NCBI RefSeq assembly: GCF_901709675.1
Contig: NC_051094.1
Span: 7,496,501-7,560,500, forward strand
Direction of reading: 5' to 3'
Source of the DNA: Syngnathus acus
Taxonomy: Eukaryota > Chordata > Actinopteri > Syngnathiformes > Syngnathidae
DNA: 64,000 bases
Position numbers and translations under genes: made by a program. The notes beneath the pieces were generated by a model. It had not been told where the DNA came from. It saw nothing but the letters and a program-made list of their open reading frames with translations, and did not search any database. Of this stretch, positions 19,170-32,034 are shown one piece after another (position 1 is the stretch's first letter; each line of letters opens with the position of its first letter).

Positions 19170-19770
19170 GTTGATAGGACGGACTGAGGGAAAGCCTTTT
19201 GTACGACTCCGGTTCGTACGTGTTTTTTTTCTCTTTTTTCTTTTTAGAGCGTGAGGCTCAACGTTTTCCTTGGCTACCCTAGCTGACAGTAGAGAGCGCG
19301 TTCGAGAACGACAACGCCCTCGGGTTGTTTTTAAGCACAATGGTACATGCTGGCCCGAATACAGTTATAGTTTGGTAATGGTGGCCGTAATATGGGCCGC
19401 TTTGAAGGCCGAAGACAAGACAACCGGTTTCCCGCTAAAGCAGCTGTGCATGTAGCGCGGTAGAGCGCTGTCATTGGCCAAAGGAGCGGATGTGCGAGAA
19501 CTCACGAATGAGTGCTGTGTGATCGTTAGCCTATGGAAATAATATTATTTATCATTAACACAGGAAATATTACAATAAAGACGATAATATCCATTCTTAT
19601 GTTTTTGAGTTTAGTTTGCTTATACTGTGTTTCCACATGTGCGAATGCTATACTATGCAAATGAGGGGCAAACGAGCCCTCCCATTGGCCAAAACACCGG
19701 ATGTGTGCGACGGCCAATGGGAACGTATCCGGCTGGGCAGGAATTCACGAATGAGTCAAGATAGTTTTTG
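19170..19770 (-). promoter_or_regulatory. smarcad1 promoter region with duplicated CCAAT/ETS-like modules
   Basis: Upstream of the start codon there are two related modules: 19471-19512 (CATTGGCCAAAGGAGCGGAT ... CTCACGAATGAG) and 19681-19754 (CATTGGCCAAAACACCGGAT ... TTCACGAATGAG, with an extra inverted GGCCAATGGG). Each joins a CCAAT-box pair (ATTGGCCAA) with a CGGATGT ETS-like core. No TATA box is evident, typical of a housekeeping promoter. The open frame continues upstream of the start to 19340 (Lys/Arg-rich), but it lacks homology and is taken as 5' UTR. Confidence 0.45.
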
Positions 19771-20309
19771 CGTCTCACTTCCGCTTTGGCTTTACCCAAA
19801 GATGAAACAGGGGCTAAGATTTATGGTGTAATTAACAATATATAATAACTATAGCTTTTATGTGCTCGTGTAAATTTTAAATACACTGCATGGACACTGG
19901 CTCAGTGTGTGTACACGCATTTTGATAATTAATTAACAAATACAAAAAGAATGATAGTTAATTTTCAAAGTCACAAAGAACCCGACTATTTCCAAATAAC
20001 CCACCTTTCAAAATATTATGTGTCAATAATCTCGTTTTTAATGTGTTTTATTATCAAATCACCGTTTAGGATTATGTTATTAGCCATGTAAGTTTAATTG
20101 CATGATGTCATTCTTTTTGACAGATGGAATTCACTGGAACGCCTTTAAAGCTACTGCGTCACCAGGGTTGTCCACTAGATGTCATACTCAGATGACAAAA
20201 TCCAATCCCTACGTCAATTAAAAACCAGTCTTAATTTAGTTGAAGAAAAGGGGGCAGGTTGCCATAACCCATGAACTGTATCATGACTGATGTGACAGAG
20301 CTGCAACAG
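19771..20309. other. intergenic, nothing recognised
   Basis: AT-rich unique sequence upstream of smarcad1 with no coding signal on either strand. Confidence 0.4.
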
Positions 20310-20384
20310 GTGAGTGAGTGAGTGAGTGAGTGAGTGAGTGAGTGAGTGAGTGAGTGAGTGAGTGAGTGAGTGAATGAGTGAGTG
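20310..20384. repeat. (GAGT)n microsatellite
   Basis: About 18 units of GAGT with one GAAT interruption near the right end, followed by TGTATATA-type low-complexity sequence. Confidence 0.95.
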
Positions 20385-21554
20385 TGTATGTATATACGTG
20401 TACATATATACATATATATTTACTGTGTATGCATATATGTATGTATTTTCAAGTCAGAACAAACTGGATCTTTTTTGAGAAAAAAAAGTTGAGTGACTTT
20501 TCAAGTGCAAGTTGAACTACAGGCCTAGGAAGGCTAAACAAAGACAGTGATAAATAATCCTTATGTGTGTCTTGATGGTCAAAGTCAAAGTCATGGGTTT
20601 ATGGAAGTCATCTGATCATGTGTTTGTATTGCATTCTTACCCTGGCACACACAAGCGTACACTGTACCCAATTCTACCTGCCATACAGTGCATATATTTA
20701 AATGATTATGCTGGATGATCACATCAGTACAGCGCCACCGTGTCGCCTTACTGTCTCCCACCATCATTGTCATGGAGACCCTATAAGTTATAACCGTGTG
20801 CATTTGTGTGTGTGCGCGCGTGTACTCACGAGGGGACAATAGGCCAACTGACAATGAATCTGATGGAGGTTATGACCCCTCACAGCAGGATGCTCAAACT
20901 GTGGCTCCTTGCCTTGGTCAAGGTTTGTTTATGAAACCCAGACACATCTGCGATGAGTCTTCTTTGTTCAATAGCAATAATCAAAGTGCAGCAGTGACAC
21001 TAATATTCCATATTCATTTTATTCATACATTATGCCCTTGTCTAAGTGCATGCGTGTTATGCGCCCTGGCAAACTCGTAGTCGTCACAAAGTCTGCCGCC
21101 ATCCAGCCACGGTGGCGCCCAACTTGGCCGAGACCCGACGGCGGCAGGGAAGCACCTTGTTACCAAGGCGACCTGTCTGGGATGTAAACTCCTCACACGT
21201 ACTGAGGAATATATTTCTGCACGCACACACATGCTAACACACACTAAAATGAGAGTGCAAACTTATGGTAGTTTATCGATTACACAAGGTCAGATAAAAT
21301 TTGAATTTCTACATGTCCTTACATGTGAGTGCTTTTCTACAATGCCTTATTTGATATGGTTTCAATCCTTCATGAAGACACATTGAATTTAGAAACATGT
21401 TTACTTTCAACACAATTTATAGAGCACCTGTTGAAATACTTGGAAAGTTCACATTTCAAACCTGGATACTTTAATAGACATTTTGTGACTTTTACCCAGC
21501 CATCCATTTTGGTTACTGGTTTTGCTAACTGGTGACATGAGCGAACAGGAGTTT
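20385..21554. other. intergenic, nothing recognised
   Basis: No coding signal. A GC-rich patch at about 21075-21190 contains GTTACCAAGGCGACC, an imperfect RFX X-box-like palindrome. Confidence 0.35.
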
Positions 21555-21735
21555 ATTTTAAGTCAAGTCAAGTTTATTTATATAGCCCTAGATCACAAAC
21601 AAGTCTCAAAGGGATTCGCATATACAAAAAATTTACAATTATTCTCAAACATCCCGTGATCTTAAACTCCCAGGAGGGCAAGGATAAACTAAAAAAAAAA
21701 CCCCAAAAACTCAAATTAAAAAAAAAATAAAATTC
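21555..21735. repeat. dispersed teleost repeat (TTTATTTATATAGCCC type)
   Basis: Begins TCAAGTCAAGTTTATTTATA followed by TAGCCCTAGATCACAAAC, and continues through CCCAGGAGGGCAAGGATAAAC to an A-rich end. This is a very common fish interspersed repeat with a retroposon-like A-rich terminus. Family assignment not verified. Confidence 0.6.
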
Positions 21736-22234
21736 TGGTATACATTGTGACATGAGTGACTCGACTTATCAGGTAGTGTTTTGCTTTGGTGTGACAAAGA
21801 ATATTTGAGATATGAATTAAACCCACTTGACAACAAGGTTATCAAGCCAATCAACAATTCATCAAAAAGAGGTTGATAGAATTACTTGGAGGTTTTTGTT
21901 TTGCACGAGACTACATCATCGCTAGCGTTTATAAACGTATGACTCATTAAAGGGCCTTTTGTGCACTTGTTTCTGTCATCCCTCGTGTAACCTCCTTTGG
22001 TTGAAGCGGGCCAAGGGTGGGAAGAATCCCATGTTGCGGGAGGTGAAGCCACCAATCACCGAGACACAATGACGGATCCCCCCGTGGCAGACTTACAGAA
22101 CATCCGTCAAACATGGCTTTGTTTGCTGCGCATTCCTCGTCGCTTTTGTCTTCCCTCGAGCTTGCCTGCCAGTTCATCAGATCGTACTCAAACCTCAAAT
22201 TATGCTAACGTATTTGCAGTGAGATAATGCTAGA

Positions 22235-22370
22235 GCTCGCATGAGTACTTGGAAAAAGTACAGATAGTACAGAAATAAAAAAGTGATCATTTCAACTCAA
22301 TTTCTGTACTTGAGTAAAGCTACAAAGTACAAACTCTGATATTAAGTACAAAAGTAAAAATTAATTTTTG
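22235..22370. repeat. dispersed repeat rich in AAAGTAC / ACTTGAGTAAA
   Basis: Repeated AAAGTAC, GTACTTGAGTAAAGCTACAAAGTACA and TAAGTACAAAAGTAAAAA strings, characteristic of a non-autonomous DNA transposon common in teleosts. Ends are not resolved. Confidence 0.45.
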
Positions 22371-24650
22371 GTGCGCGTTATGCAGAACACGAGATCAACT
22401 TTACATCACAAAATATCTCGCCGTTGTTCAAGAATAAGCTAACGTCAGCTGGGCTTTTATGAAATCAAAAAGCGTGTTCCCCTATCTTTGCTCTAATTGT
22501 GACCTGATTCTGAAAAACAATAAATGTTAAATTCAATAATGATGACAATATAAGAAAAAAAACACATCTTGTATGAAAGATTCAGATTAGATGGATTAAT
22601 TGAATGTCAGAAGCCTGGCTGGCAAAAGACAATACATGAATAATTCTTGGCGCCAACAAAAATCAAACAATTCTCTTAAATAAGGCCACGGACGGGGAAT
22701 ATCTTATTTCTCAGAATCTCTGTTATGTAACAAACCTATTTTGACAAGCAATGAGTAGAAAGTACAGATATAATTACTGTATATATCTTTGCAAATGTAG
22801 CAAAGTAATAAAAAGTCATCAAAAAAACAAACAGTACAGACACATGAAATGGGTTTCATTTTTTTTCTGTTAGTTAACTGCTGCCTTTTGTTCTCGAGTC
22901 ATTGCAGGGGTTGCGGTCAACTCTGCATTGGTCTGTTTCATCAACTGTGTTTTAATTAGTTTGAAGGAGACGTGAAGACAGACAGCATGGACAATGGCCC
23001 AACCCCAGGCCACCAAATAGAACATTTCACCCTCCCACACACACATTGCTCTTGCTGTGTTTCTATGATATATAGCCAGATATTATACAAAAAGTACAGG
23101 CGGTGTTTGTAAAAAAATAAACTGAAACAAACCTTACTCACCCCTTTGACGATTCCTGTCAGATTATTTGGGATTGAAAACACCTTCCTACACTATGTTG
23201 AAAGTTCCATTATTGTTATTAGCCATTTTCCCCATACTGTGGTAGCATTAAAAAAAACATTCAGAGAAAAATCAAAACTCCATAAGGCAGAGATGGCTGT
23301 TAACTTTTGGTTTATAAATTATTTTTCGGGGCAAAACTGATGGCACCCCACAAATTCTGCCAAGTAGCCAGTGACTGAAGACAAATGACATGAGCAGGAA
23401 GAACTATTTTGTTGATTTACATGAATGGCTTTTGTACCTGATTCCAGTAAAATTAATTTAGTTATTTTTGTTGTTTTTACTGCTGTAACGACTATTTCCT
23501 CACCAGAAACCATCCAACCATATTTTATTTAAAAAATATTGTAAGGCAGCTACTTCAACATACAGAATTTGAATATACACACACACAATACAGTCGGTCT
23601 ACCAAGATTAGAAGAAGTCTACAAAAAATACTTATTGATTCAATCAACATGTATTGCATATGTTTAATATTTCTAAGAAGGAGAAGAGCTGAACTGTACT
23701 TAAATCTACTGTACTGGACTGAACTAGTTTCAGCCACTTTATAAACACTGCCTAGACACTACGAGTCATACACACTACTTTTGAGAACCACTCATCTCAG
23801 ATGTCCTAAGAAGTGAAAATGTGAATATTAACGCTTGTTTGTCTCGACTGTACGTGCCACTGGCCTTGGATTACGACCAGTGCAGAGACGCAAGGAGTGA
23901 AATACTTGCCACGTGCTTTTACTTATTTATTTTTGCTTATATTGACAATTGGCGTGTAGTGCAGTGTTAAACAAACCAAACATGCGTAAGGTGGCTCAAT
24001 TGTGAATTCCTGGGAAGAATAGAGGTGACAGGAACACAATGGAAAAACTCATTAAGCTATCCTCTTTGCTGGCACACAGTGGATTTTGTGTGTCCGCTCA
24101 CTGGGGAGTCCGCTACAATGTCAGCAGAGGAATGGACGCCACCCGGGGAGTCTGTCTCCCGTGTTTATCGTCTACTATGTGCCATAACCAAACGTGAGAG
24201 AGTGCTTTAAGGGGGGTGTCTGAGCCCTTGTGGAGGTTAGCACAGTGACAGCCCTGGCCTGTGTTAAATTGTGGGAGAAAAAGAGCTGACGCGACGGGAG
24301 CTGATGTCTGACATGACCCGGCTCGGTGGGGAGCACCTCGGGGAGCTGCTGATGCTGACTGTGTGTGCGCGCGTGTGTGTGTACCAAAGCAATTAAGCGA
24401 CAAAGTGCGACACTTAGAGTGTTCCAGGTTTGAATGGGCCTCTTTACTTTTTCCTTCAACGCCTCTTGTTGATTCTGTAATGGGTGTCATAAAAAAAGCC
24501 ATGAAAAAGTAGACACTCGCTGAACTGAGGTCTTTGCGCAATATGGTGAGATTTGATATTCCCACTAAATTGCAGCAATACATATTTTGCATATTTTGTA
24601 CACAGACCGAGCCCTGAGCGCATAGCGGAAAAACGCAAGTAAATTACAGC
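22371..24650. other. intergenic, nothing recognised
   Basis: No supported gene. Unique AT-rich sequence with a short GT tract near 24360. The segment 23140-23340 is locally less biased and could be conserved noncoding sequence, but this cannot be judged from one sequence. Confidence 0.35.
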
Positions 24651-24860
24651 TCATCTTGGAAACGTCACATGACCAGATTCAGGAAAAAAGGTGAGCCATA
24701 ATTGGTTGTTACCTGAGCAACTGTGATGTCATTTTCAGTCAACAGCAAGTGGCAAAATGGCCACCCCCTGAGATGAATAAAAATGAGTGGATTAATTAAT
24801 ATTCCACAAGCGCAAAATTAATCGGTGACATAAGACATATATTGTAATTTTTTTTCCTTG
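24651..24860. repeat. dispersed repeat, copy 1 (GCAACTGTGATGTCATTTTC type)
   Basis: Shares GTTGTTACCTGAGCAACTGT and the following GATGTCATTTTCAGT, plus the AAAATGGCCACCCCCTGAGAT motif, with 44085-44345 in the same orientation. The two are copies of one interspersed family, not tandem. Confidence 0.6.
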
Positions 24861-26129
24861 TCAATTATTGACTTAAATCGTAAGGCATTTATTTTGAAGG
24901 GTAATGTTAAAGGAATTTAAAATTAAATGTATTTTGGGATCATAGTTTCTGGTATATTTATGCTGTTAATTTAGGTACTAATTATAAAGATTTTGAGTTG
25001 GGGTGCATCAGTTACTCATGGTTGACTTTTGCTGCAGGCCTCAGTTCATATATCTCCTGTAAATGCTAAGGTCAACTGTACATAGAAAATATTGCTTTGA
25101 ATGAAGTGTGTGTGCATGTGTATGTGTGTGAAAGAGCACCTTGATGGACATGACACTGGACTTCTCCCGCAGTGTAACCAAAGCTAAGGCCCCCCCCACC
25201 CCACTATGTGCCCCCCTCCCTCCATATCGAATGGCTCTCCTTGACCTTCTCGCTCTTTGTCGTCGTCGCTCACCCTCTCACTCCCTCCCTTCTTTCTTTC
25301 TTCCACTCGCTCCTCAAGGTGCATTCACGGCTCAGTAAAGTGATCTACGAGCCCCCCCCCTTTTTTTGGGACTTCTTCCACCATCTTCTTACCCCCTCGC
25401 CATGTCCCGCCGCTTGTATGATCCTTCCATTCTTTCATGTCTTCACCTCGGTGCCGTGTCTATTCTCTCCTCTCTGCTGCTGCTTTGCCACCAGCCTCTG
25501 AGAAATACCCACAAAGGCCCCCACTGTCTGCTGTGACCCCCTCAGCCTTGTCCAAAAGCAGCCAAGCGTGGGGCCAATGAAGGGGGGACCGTTTATTGCG
25601 AGCGCAAACCCCGAAACCCATCCCCATTTTTTTTTTTACCTTTACCTCCATTTTACTCACTCATGCTCTCATCCTTCTGGCTTATACTGGGATTTTGTTA
25701 AATTCCCACTTGCTGCATCCCCTCCTGTTCCCAGTTTTCCTTAAAACTATCTCACTGTTTGGAGATGCCTGATTGACACATAAGTGAAAGGGAACATTTT
25801 GTTGGCAAGCTTCTCGGCCATTTTGCTTTCAGTTACATTCTAATTAGTCTGTTAGCATCGGCCAGACTCATTTGGTATTTCTAACTACTCATGTTTGGGG
25901 CAGTACAATGCAATTGTGTTCTACTACGCTTTCTTGGGTATTTTCTGGGTCTTCTCGCATATCCCCAAAACTAGTCTCACTTGACCATTCAAGGGTCACC
26001 CAAAGTAAAGTGGGACAGGCTTCCGCAACGGTACAGAAAATTCTTTTGAGCAGCCATTTATCTTAAGTTGTAAGTTCCCGTCAGAGGTCAAATTTGTGTC
26101 AAATCAACTGAAATGGTGGGAATCTTGAA
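24861..26129. other. intergenic, pyrimidine-rich tract, no gene
   Basis: No coding signal. 25185-25480 is a C/T-rich tract with several poly-C runs and long open frames that are compositional artefacts. Confidence 0.35.
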
Positions 26130-26440
26130 ACTGTGAAACTGTACATGTCATAAATATGAGTATTTTTTAATGGGACAGCAAGGGCAGTTTTCAAGAGGGA
26201 GCTTGAAACAGTCCCAAGAACTATTTGTTCTCCCACCACATTTGCACAGGTCTTTGAAGGGTCATGAGGGAATATTGAAAACAAGTCCAAAGTTGTGTAC
26301 ATGTGTATTTTTATGGGATAGCATTAACAAGGGAAATTGAAACAATCTTGAGAACTTTTTCTGTTCCCATCATATTTGCACATTTTCCCACGTCAACATG
26401 CACCTATTGGTCTTTGATGGGTTAGGGCCAATCTGGAAAC
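26130..26440. repeat. two-unit degenerate tandem repeat (~135-160 bp)
   Basis: Two successive segments, starting at GTACATG 26140 and GTACATG 26297, each contain TTTTTATGGGA/TTTTAATGGGA, TTGAAACA, CCCA(C/T)CA(C/T)ATTTGCACA and GGTCTTTGA(A/T)GGGT in the same order. A partial third unit may begin near 25982. Confidence 0.5.
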
Positions 26441-28480
26441 AGTAAAAGAGTAAAACATCATGAGGATAATCATAGATAAATTCTAGTTGACATTTTTACT
26501 AAAAACAAGTGGTGTAAAACCATAATTAAGGATTAATCGTCAGACAGGCTCTGAATACACTAGATATGTACAGTGAAAAAAAAAAGATTTTTCTGAATTT
26601 ACTCAACTTTATTTTGTCAAGTGGTTGCAAAAAATAAAATCATCTGACTCTAGATACACTTTTATAAATAGAAGCATAGTCTACTTAAAATGTATCTACA
26701 TCCAGATGCATTTAGTGGATGAAATACAACTGACTAAATTTAACAAAAACCTTTTTCAATGTAATACATAAGTCAACATTCACAAACATTATGAGGATTT
26801 GTGTGCGTATGGAATATAACAACGGTTTATTTAATACTTTCCTATGTGACGGTAAATTACAATCTTCATGATAATCACATTGGGTTGAACTCCAAATTGT
26901 ACCACCTTTGAGGTGTTCGACTTGCAATGGTGTTGGATGGATGTCTGGTTGCTTCTTTTGACAAGTCTCTCTGGTCCTTAGTAATAGATAACTTGCTTCC
27001 CGGCTGTCAATCAACAAGCCAGTCAGTGTGCAATTGCAAATGGCCTAATGGGTCTTGTTGTCCACTTAAGTGCCACCACTGCTCCCCTTCTGTCCGTCTG
27101 CCTCTCATGAATAGAATAAGTCTAATGGCGCTCGTTTGCCACTCCACTGCTCTCCCTTATCCACCTCCTGTGCTATCACGGCTGATCAGTGTAGTTGAAG
27201 ATAAGTGTGTGTGCGCGTGTGTGTGTATAGAAGTGCACACTGACCTCTTCCCTTTAAAAAAAATCAGTCCCAATCAGGTCATGTTTTCATTTGCCCCAAT
27301 CGGCCTGTGACCGATAAGAAAATTTGTCAGTAGGAAATCAGAGAGGACCCTCTTGAAAGAGAAGGAGGGGATGAAGGGAGAGAAGTAAGATGATCACAAT
27401 GTCCACTTTTCTTGGAAGACAAGATGTTAGTTGGTGGGAATTCTGCCAATTCTTGTTTGTTCCAAAGGTTTTTGGTGGGCTTGTTAATACACACCCAACT
27501 CATTTAGGCAGGACTTTGTTTACTTGGCTTCTGTCAAACACCAAGTTGGAAACACACAAAGCTCCAGTGACCAATGGCCATATTAATAAACAATAACCCC
27601 TCAAATGAAAGTCTACGCCAGTCTCCCATAGGAATCCACATATGTACAATAAGGTGTCTGCCTCTATCTGCTCCAAGCATCCATTTAAAGCTAAATTAAG
27701 TCAGAGTGGACCTGCCATGAAAATGAAAACGGCATAACCCGAAAATGAAAAAAAAAAGAGAGCACTATTGCGTTAGTCGCTTGCACAATTGCATCTGCGC
27801 CAGTTCGCCTCGGCTCAATAAACGTGCTTGGGGAACAATAAGGTGTCAATTAGAGGGACTGCCATGAGATTAGTCAGGTTTGTAGTGGGAAGCTTTGGGG
27901 ACCAGGAGGCGCATTTTGCCACATGTAATATTTAGTTCAGTTTCATTATTGACATCAGTGGATGCAGCTTGTACCTCAGTGTTAAAATATCAACACAACT
28001 GATATAGATGACATTTGATTATTTTTCTCCTTATTTCATTTTCCTCCATATACCATCTTAAAACAGTACTGCGGGGAACTGCAAAATTTACGCTGCATCA
28101 GTCAGAAGACACAATGGAGGAGAACAGAAGGAAGAAACTAATGTTATCAAAGAGGAGACTATGGGCAATGGTAGCAAATAGGAGATTGTGGATTTTAATA
28201 CTATGGAGGAAAGAAATAAGGCACAACAACCGGGTAAACAAAAAATGTGCTTTTCATGTTTAGCGTTGTAATTTTGAGACATAACCTCGAATATTACAAT
28301 AATGTCACTTTCGACCAATGAGAGACCAACTTGGTGTCTGCGTGGGCAAAAACTGAACCCAAAGGGTAAATGCAGTCCATCAAAAACACCCTCATTATTA
28401 TTACTGATAGTTTGATTTTGGAGAGAGATTGATGACATCAACTAATTTAAGTGATTTGTCAGGTGGCCAATGGGCAATCC

Positions 28481-28481
<1 letters not shown>
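26441..28481. other. intergenic, possible conserved noncoding sequence, no gene
   Basis: No coding signal. 27762-27900 is unusually complex unique sequence for this desert and is noted as a candidate regulatory element. Confidence 0.3.
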
Positions 28482-28521
<40 letters not shown>

Positions 28522-28538
28522 CGTGTGTGTGTGTGTGT
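28482..28538. repeat. (GT)n microsatellite
   Basis: About 28 GT dinucleotides with three GC interruptions. Confidence 0.95.
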
Positions 28539-29064
28539 GAGACCCAACCCCAGGCCCCTGGGTCAGAGTTCCTGACACACGCTCACACCCAGCGGGGCGA
28601 CAAAATAATTAACTCTGACTATGAGTGACAGACAGTTTGAACACGCACATACACAAATGCATGCAGAGGGCATTACTTTCCCATAATCTGTATCACTGAC
28701 AAAACCCATGATTGATTTCCAATAAACACATGCTCAACTGAATGCATGGATTGTATTGTTTTGTATTGTATGGGCACATGACTATGAACAGTCTCATATT
28801 GCATACACACTGTATAGAGCATAAGAGAATGAATGACTCACAACCTTGCTAGTTTGGCTACACAAATACCTCGCATTGTGACTCACGCTGGCTTTTGAGC
28901 ATTTGTGTCATTTGAGCATTTCACTTAGAAAAAGGGCACTTGCAAATCTTTTAAGAAATGACAAAGGTAAAAGGAATGTCACTCAATAGAGCAGAGACAA
29001 TCACCAAGGTTTACTGGATAACAAAAGTAGGGTTAAAAAAATGACAGTGGAAAAGGATGTTAAA

Positions 29065-29175
29065 GATTAGACCAGGAATGTCCAAACATTTTCCTCCGAG
29101 CGCCACATAAAGAAAAATCTAAGGCCACTTGCTTAAAATTCTGGGCTGGTTTGCAAATTGCCCCCAAGGCTGTAA
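29065..29175. repeat. fragment of hAT-like dispersed repeat
   Basis: TGTCCAAACATTTTCCTCCG followed by AGCGCCACATAAAG, the type of the left end of the family whose other end is seen at 2345-2460. Confidence 0.45.
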
Positions 29176-32034
29176 ATTCTAAAGTCTTGGATTAGACGGA
29201 TAATTCCGTCGTGATTTAAAAGTTTAACCCGAGTTTTCATCATTGAAAGCAAAAGCCATGTAAGTGAGGCCCAAGTTTGGAATCACTTCTTAACCTGAGC
29301 ACATATTGACCATGGCTGGCTCTTGAGGTCCTGCTGGGTTAATCTACTTAAACAGTCAGAGACGGAAACGACTGGAAGCACGCGGGAACACTGTTGGAGG
29401 GCAAAACAAGCAACGCAACAAAAGGGGGTGAAGAGTCCGGAGGGATGAGAGCGGAGGTGGTTGAAGATTCCGAAAGAGGTCCCCCCCTCCTTAACACACA
29501 GCAGCCACCCGCCCGTGGACTCCCCCGCAGACGATTCCTAGGAGGTGTTGGGTGTCCGCAGTGTCACAACTAAACAAAACCATTTGAAAACAAAGTGGGT
29601 GGGTGAATGCGCCGCCGCAATCCGAGCCCACCGCTTTTGTGGCAGTGAAGAAAAACGGCCTCTCAGAATCAAGGGGATGGAGTGGCGAGCACGGGGTGGG
29701 GAGGTGCTGATCTTGGGAGGGCAGGGAGGAGGGGCAAGGTGGGGGCACCATTTCAATCCACAAGTTTGCCCCCTGCGCACTCCCCCGCCCCTCCCCTACA
29801 CACGCATACTTTTAAGTGCACCCTACAAAGGTGAGCAGACTTCGTGAAACGGACTCTTTCACACAGAGATCCTGCAAAATAGCCTCATGTGTATTATATG
29901 ATATCCGTTTGTAAAAATGAAATTATGCTCTTGTCTGAAGACAAACCAAAATCTACTGGGTTCCACATGGGCTCTTCTCAACATTGACACTTTTCTATTT
30001 GCACAACCATGTACGATACTTGGAGAACAATTCTGTCGATATGTATCAATGGGCTGGGGCAGCCTGTGTCAAAAAGCTCCTTGACATGCTTGACAAGACC
30101 TCCATACCTGAGATTACAGAGGGCACGGAGTCAATTGCTACACATAGAACATGCGCTTCAGGCTCGAGGACACGCGCACACATGCACGCACATTCAAATT
30201 GGCTTCCGTGCAGGAAAAAGAGTTGGGGGGGGGCAAGGGAAAGTTTCAGGTGTGATTCTGAGAGAAAAGATTGAATAAAGCGCACAAGGAAAACGAAAGA
30301 CAATCTGTTGCATTAAGCTTGGCCTGCACAGTGCCGGCATAGAACCTTTTCTACACTCCTCTTTCAGCACAGCGCACCCAGGGGACGGTAATGCTAAGCG
30401 CACCTCCATTCTTTCTGCACAAACTTTGATTTCCTATTAGGTTCCTTCTGATGGGGCGAGGGAGAAGAGGAAGATGAAGAAGAGGAGGAGGTGGTGGATG
30501 TTGAGATGGTGGAGGGCAGGAGGGGAAAATTAAAAATGCAAAGGAGGCAAAATGCGCAAATGGGAGGTAATGAAGTCGGAATCATTTATCTGACATTTAT
30601 CTAATAATTTATCTTAATTGCAAGTGGAGACATGAACATTCTAAACAGTTGTGCAAGTGTAAAATGTGCTACTGATACTTTTTGTTGCAAAATTGTGTAA
30701 TTGCATTTTTTTAAACTTTATTCATTTTTATATTCATATTTATTTTGTGCTAACAGCAGATTCTGATTTTATTTTTTTATTTCTTTTATTTTGTGTTAAG
30801 AGCTGATTCTGAGCCATTGCAAATAGTGCATCTATACCCCTTTGCCCTTTGACATGGGTTAGTTTATTGTACAGAAAGGCAAACAATTTGTATTTTTAGA
30901 GAAGTAAAATATGTGTAAATAAATGTCCATGAGATATCACATCATCCACTTTAAGCGAGTGTCAGATAAAAGACGTCTCGGACTGCACATATTGTTGCCA
31001 CAATTGACTGAATGGTAAACGTGCGTGTCCTGAATTTGGTGTCATCGGTTCCCATGAGGGCAATGCCTGAACACGACTTGTCGACTACGCAAGGAGTGGA
31101 CACTTATTCATTTGTCTCTATTATTGCTCCGAATTTTCTTAGAGTTAACCCCATTTGCTTTTTGGATGGCATGTGGAGACAGTTCCACTGCAGGGTAGTT
31201 AAAAAAAAAAAGCAAAACCTTTTTTTTTTTCGTCAAAGAAAGGGTGTGCTTCCCATGTCCCGCCTGGGGAAAAAAAGGGGACAGATATTAAAGTCGGGGA
31301 GGCGAGACGGAGATTTGGAGACAGAAACATACCGAGAGAGACAAAAGAGAGCAGTGCAGAGGTAGTCAGAGAAAGAATGATTGATTGATGTGGTCAGTGA
31401 GGCGTCACTGATCTCCACGGGAGCCCCCATCCCTCGCCCCCACAACCTACTGAGTGACTTTTACCAGGTCTTGTTAGGGACTCCTAAAATATATTTTCAC
31501 AGTAAACACGGATTTATGGAAATGGGGGATGGCTTAGAAGTCATGTTGAGCCAGGCTGATCAATTCTTACGGCTGGTGTGTGTGAAAGTGATATCCTTGT
31601 GTGTTCCCTACTTGCCCCACTCTGAGGCGCTCCACCCATGGCCGGGCTGAGAGCGAGAGTGGGTCTCTCCTGGGAAGTGGACAAGGAGGGAGGAGGGCAG
31701 TGCGAATTGAGCCCCTCTGAAAGGGAACCAAATCCAAGCAAAAAGGCTTCAATGTACTGTATCCCCTCACCTGAAAGCAGATACATGAGAGGGGGGGGGG
31801 GGCTACAATACCAGCAGAAAGAGAGAGGACACTCGTTGACAATTTTCTTTTTTTTACCAACGAAGACTTTTTACTCAGCTCATCCATCTCCGGGCTCTCT
31901 CTCATCTTGCACCCGGTTAACGTTTATCCACAATAACAGGGCCTGCTTAAATTGGGCCAAATGCAGCAGGTGAAAATGTGCAAACGTGACATAAAATAAA
32001 AGTGACTATTATGATGAATAGATCATATTTTTAA
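29176..32034. other. intergenic, GC- and purine-rich patches, no gene
   Basis: No coding signal that survives scrutiny. 29390-29830 is GC-rich, 30455-30530 is a GA-rich tract on the plus strand, and 31190-31290 and 31785-31802 have poly-A/T/G runs. Long open frames here follow composition and lack homology. Confidence 0.35.

Noticed and set aside
19170-19340. In-frame upstream extension of smarcad1 from an ATG at 19340
   Set aside because: The extra residues are Lys/Arg-rich without family homology. The SMARCAD1 N-terminal motif (M-x-x-FNL-x-RFRF) starts exactly at the ATG at 19169.
20214-20413. Open frames with Thr-His-Ser-Leu repeats
   Set aside because: Translation of the GAGT microsatellite.
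25141-25501. Plus-strand frames in the pyrimidine-rich tract
   Set aside because: Pro/Leu/Ser-rich artefacts of C/T composition, without homology or splice context.
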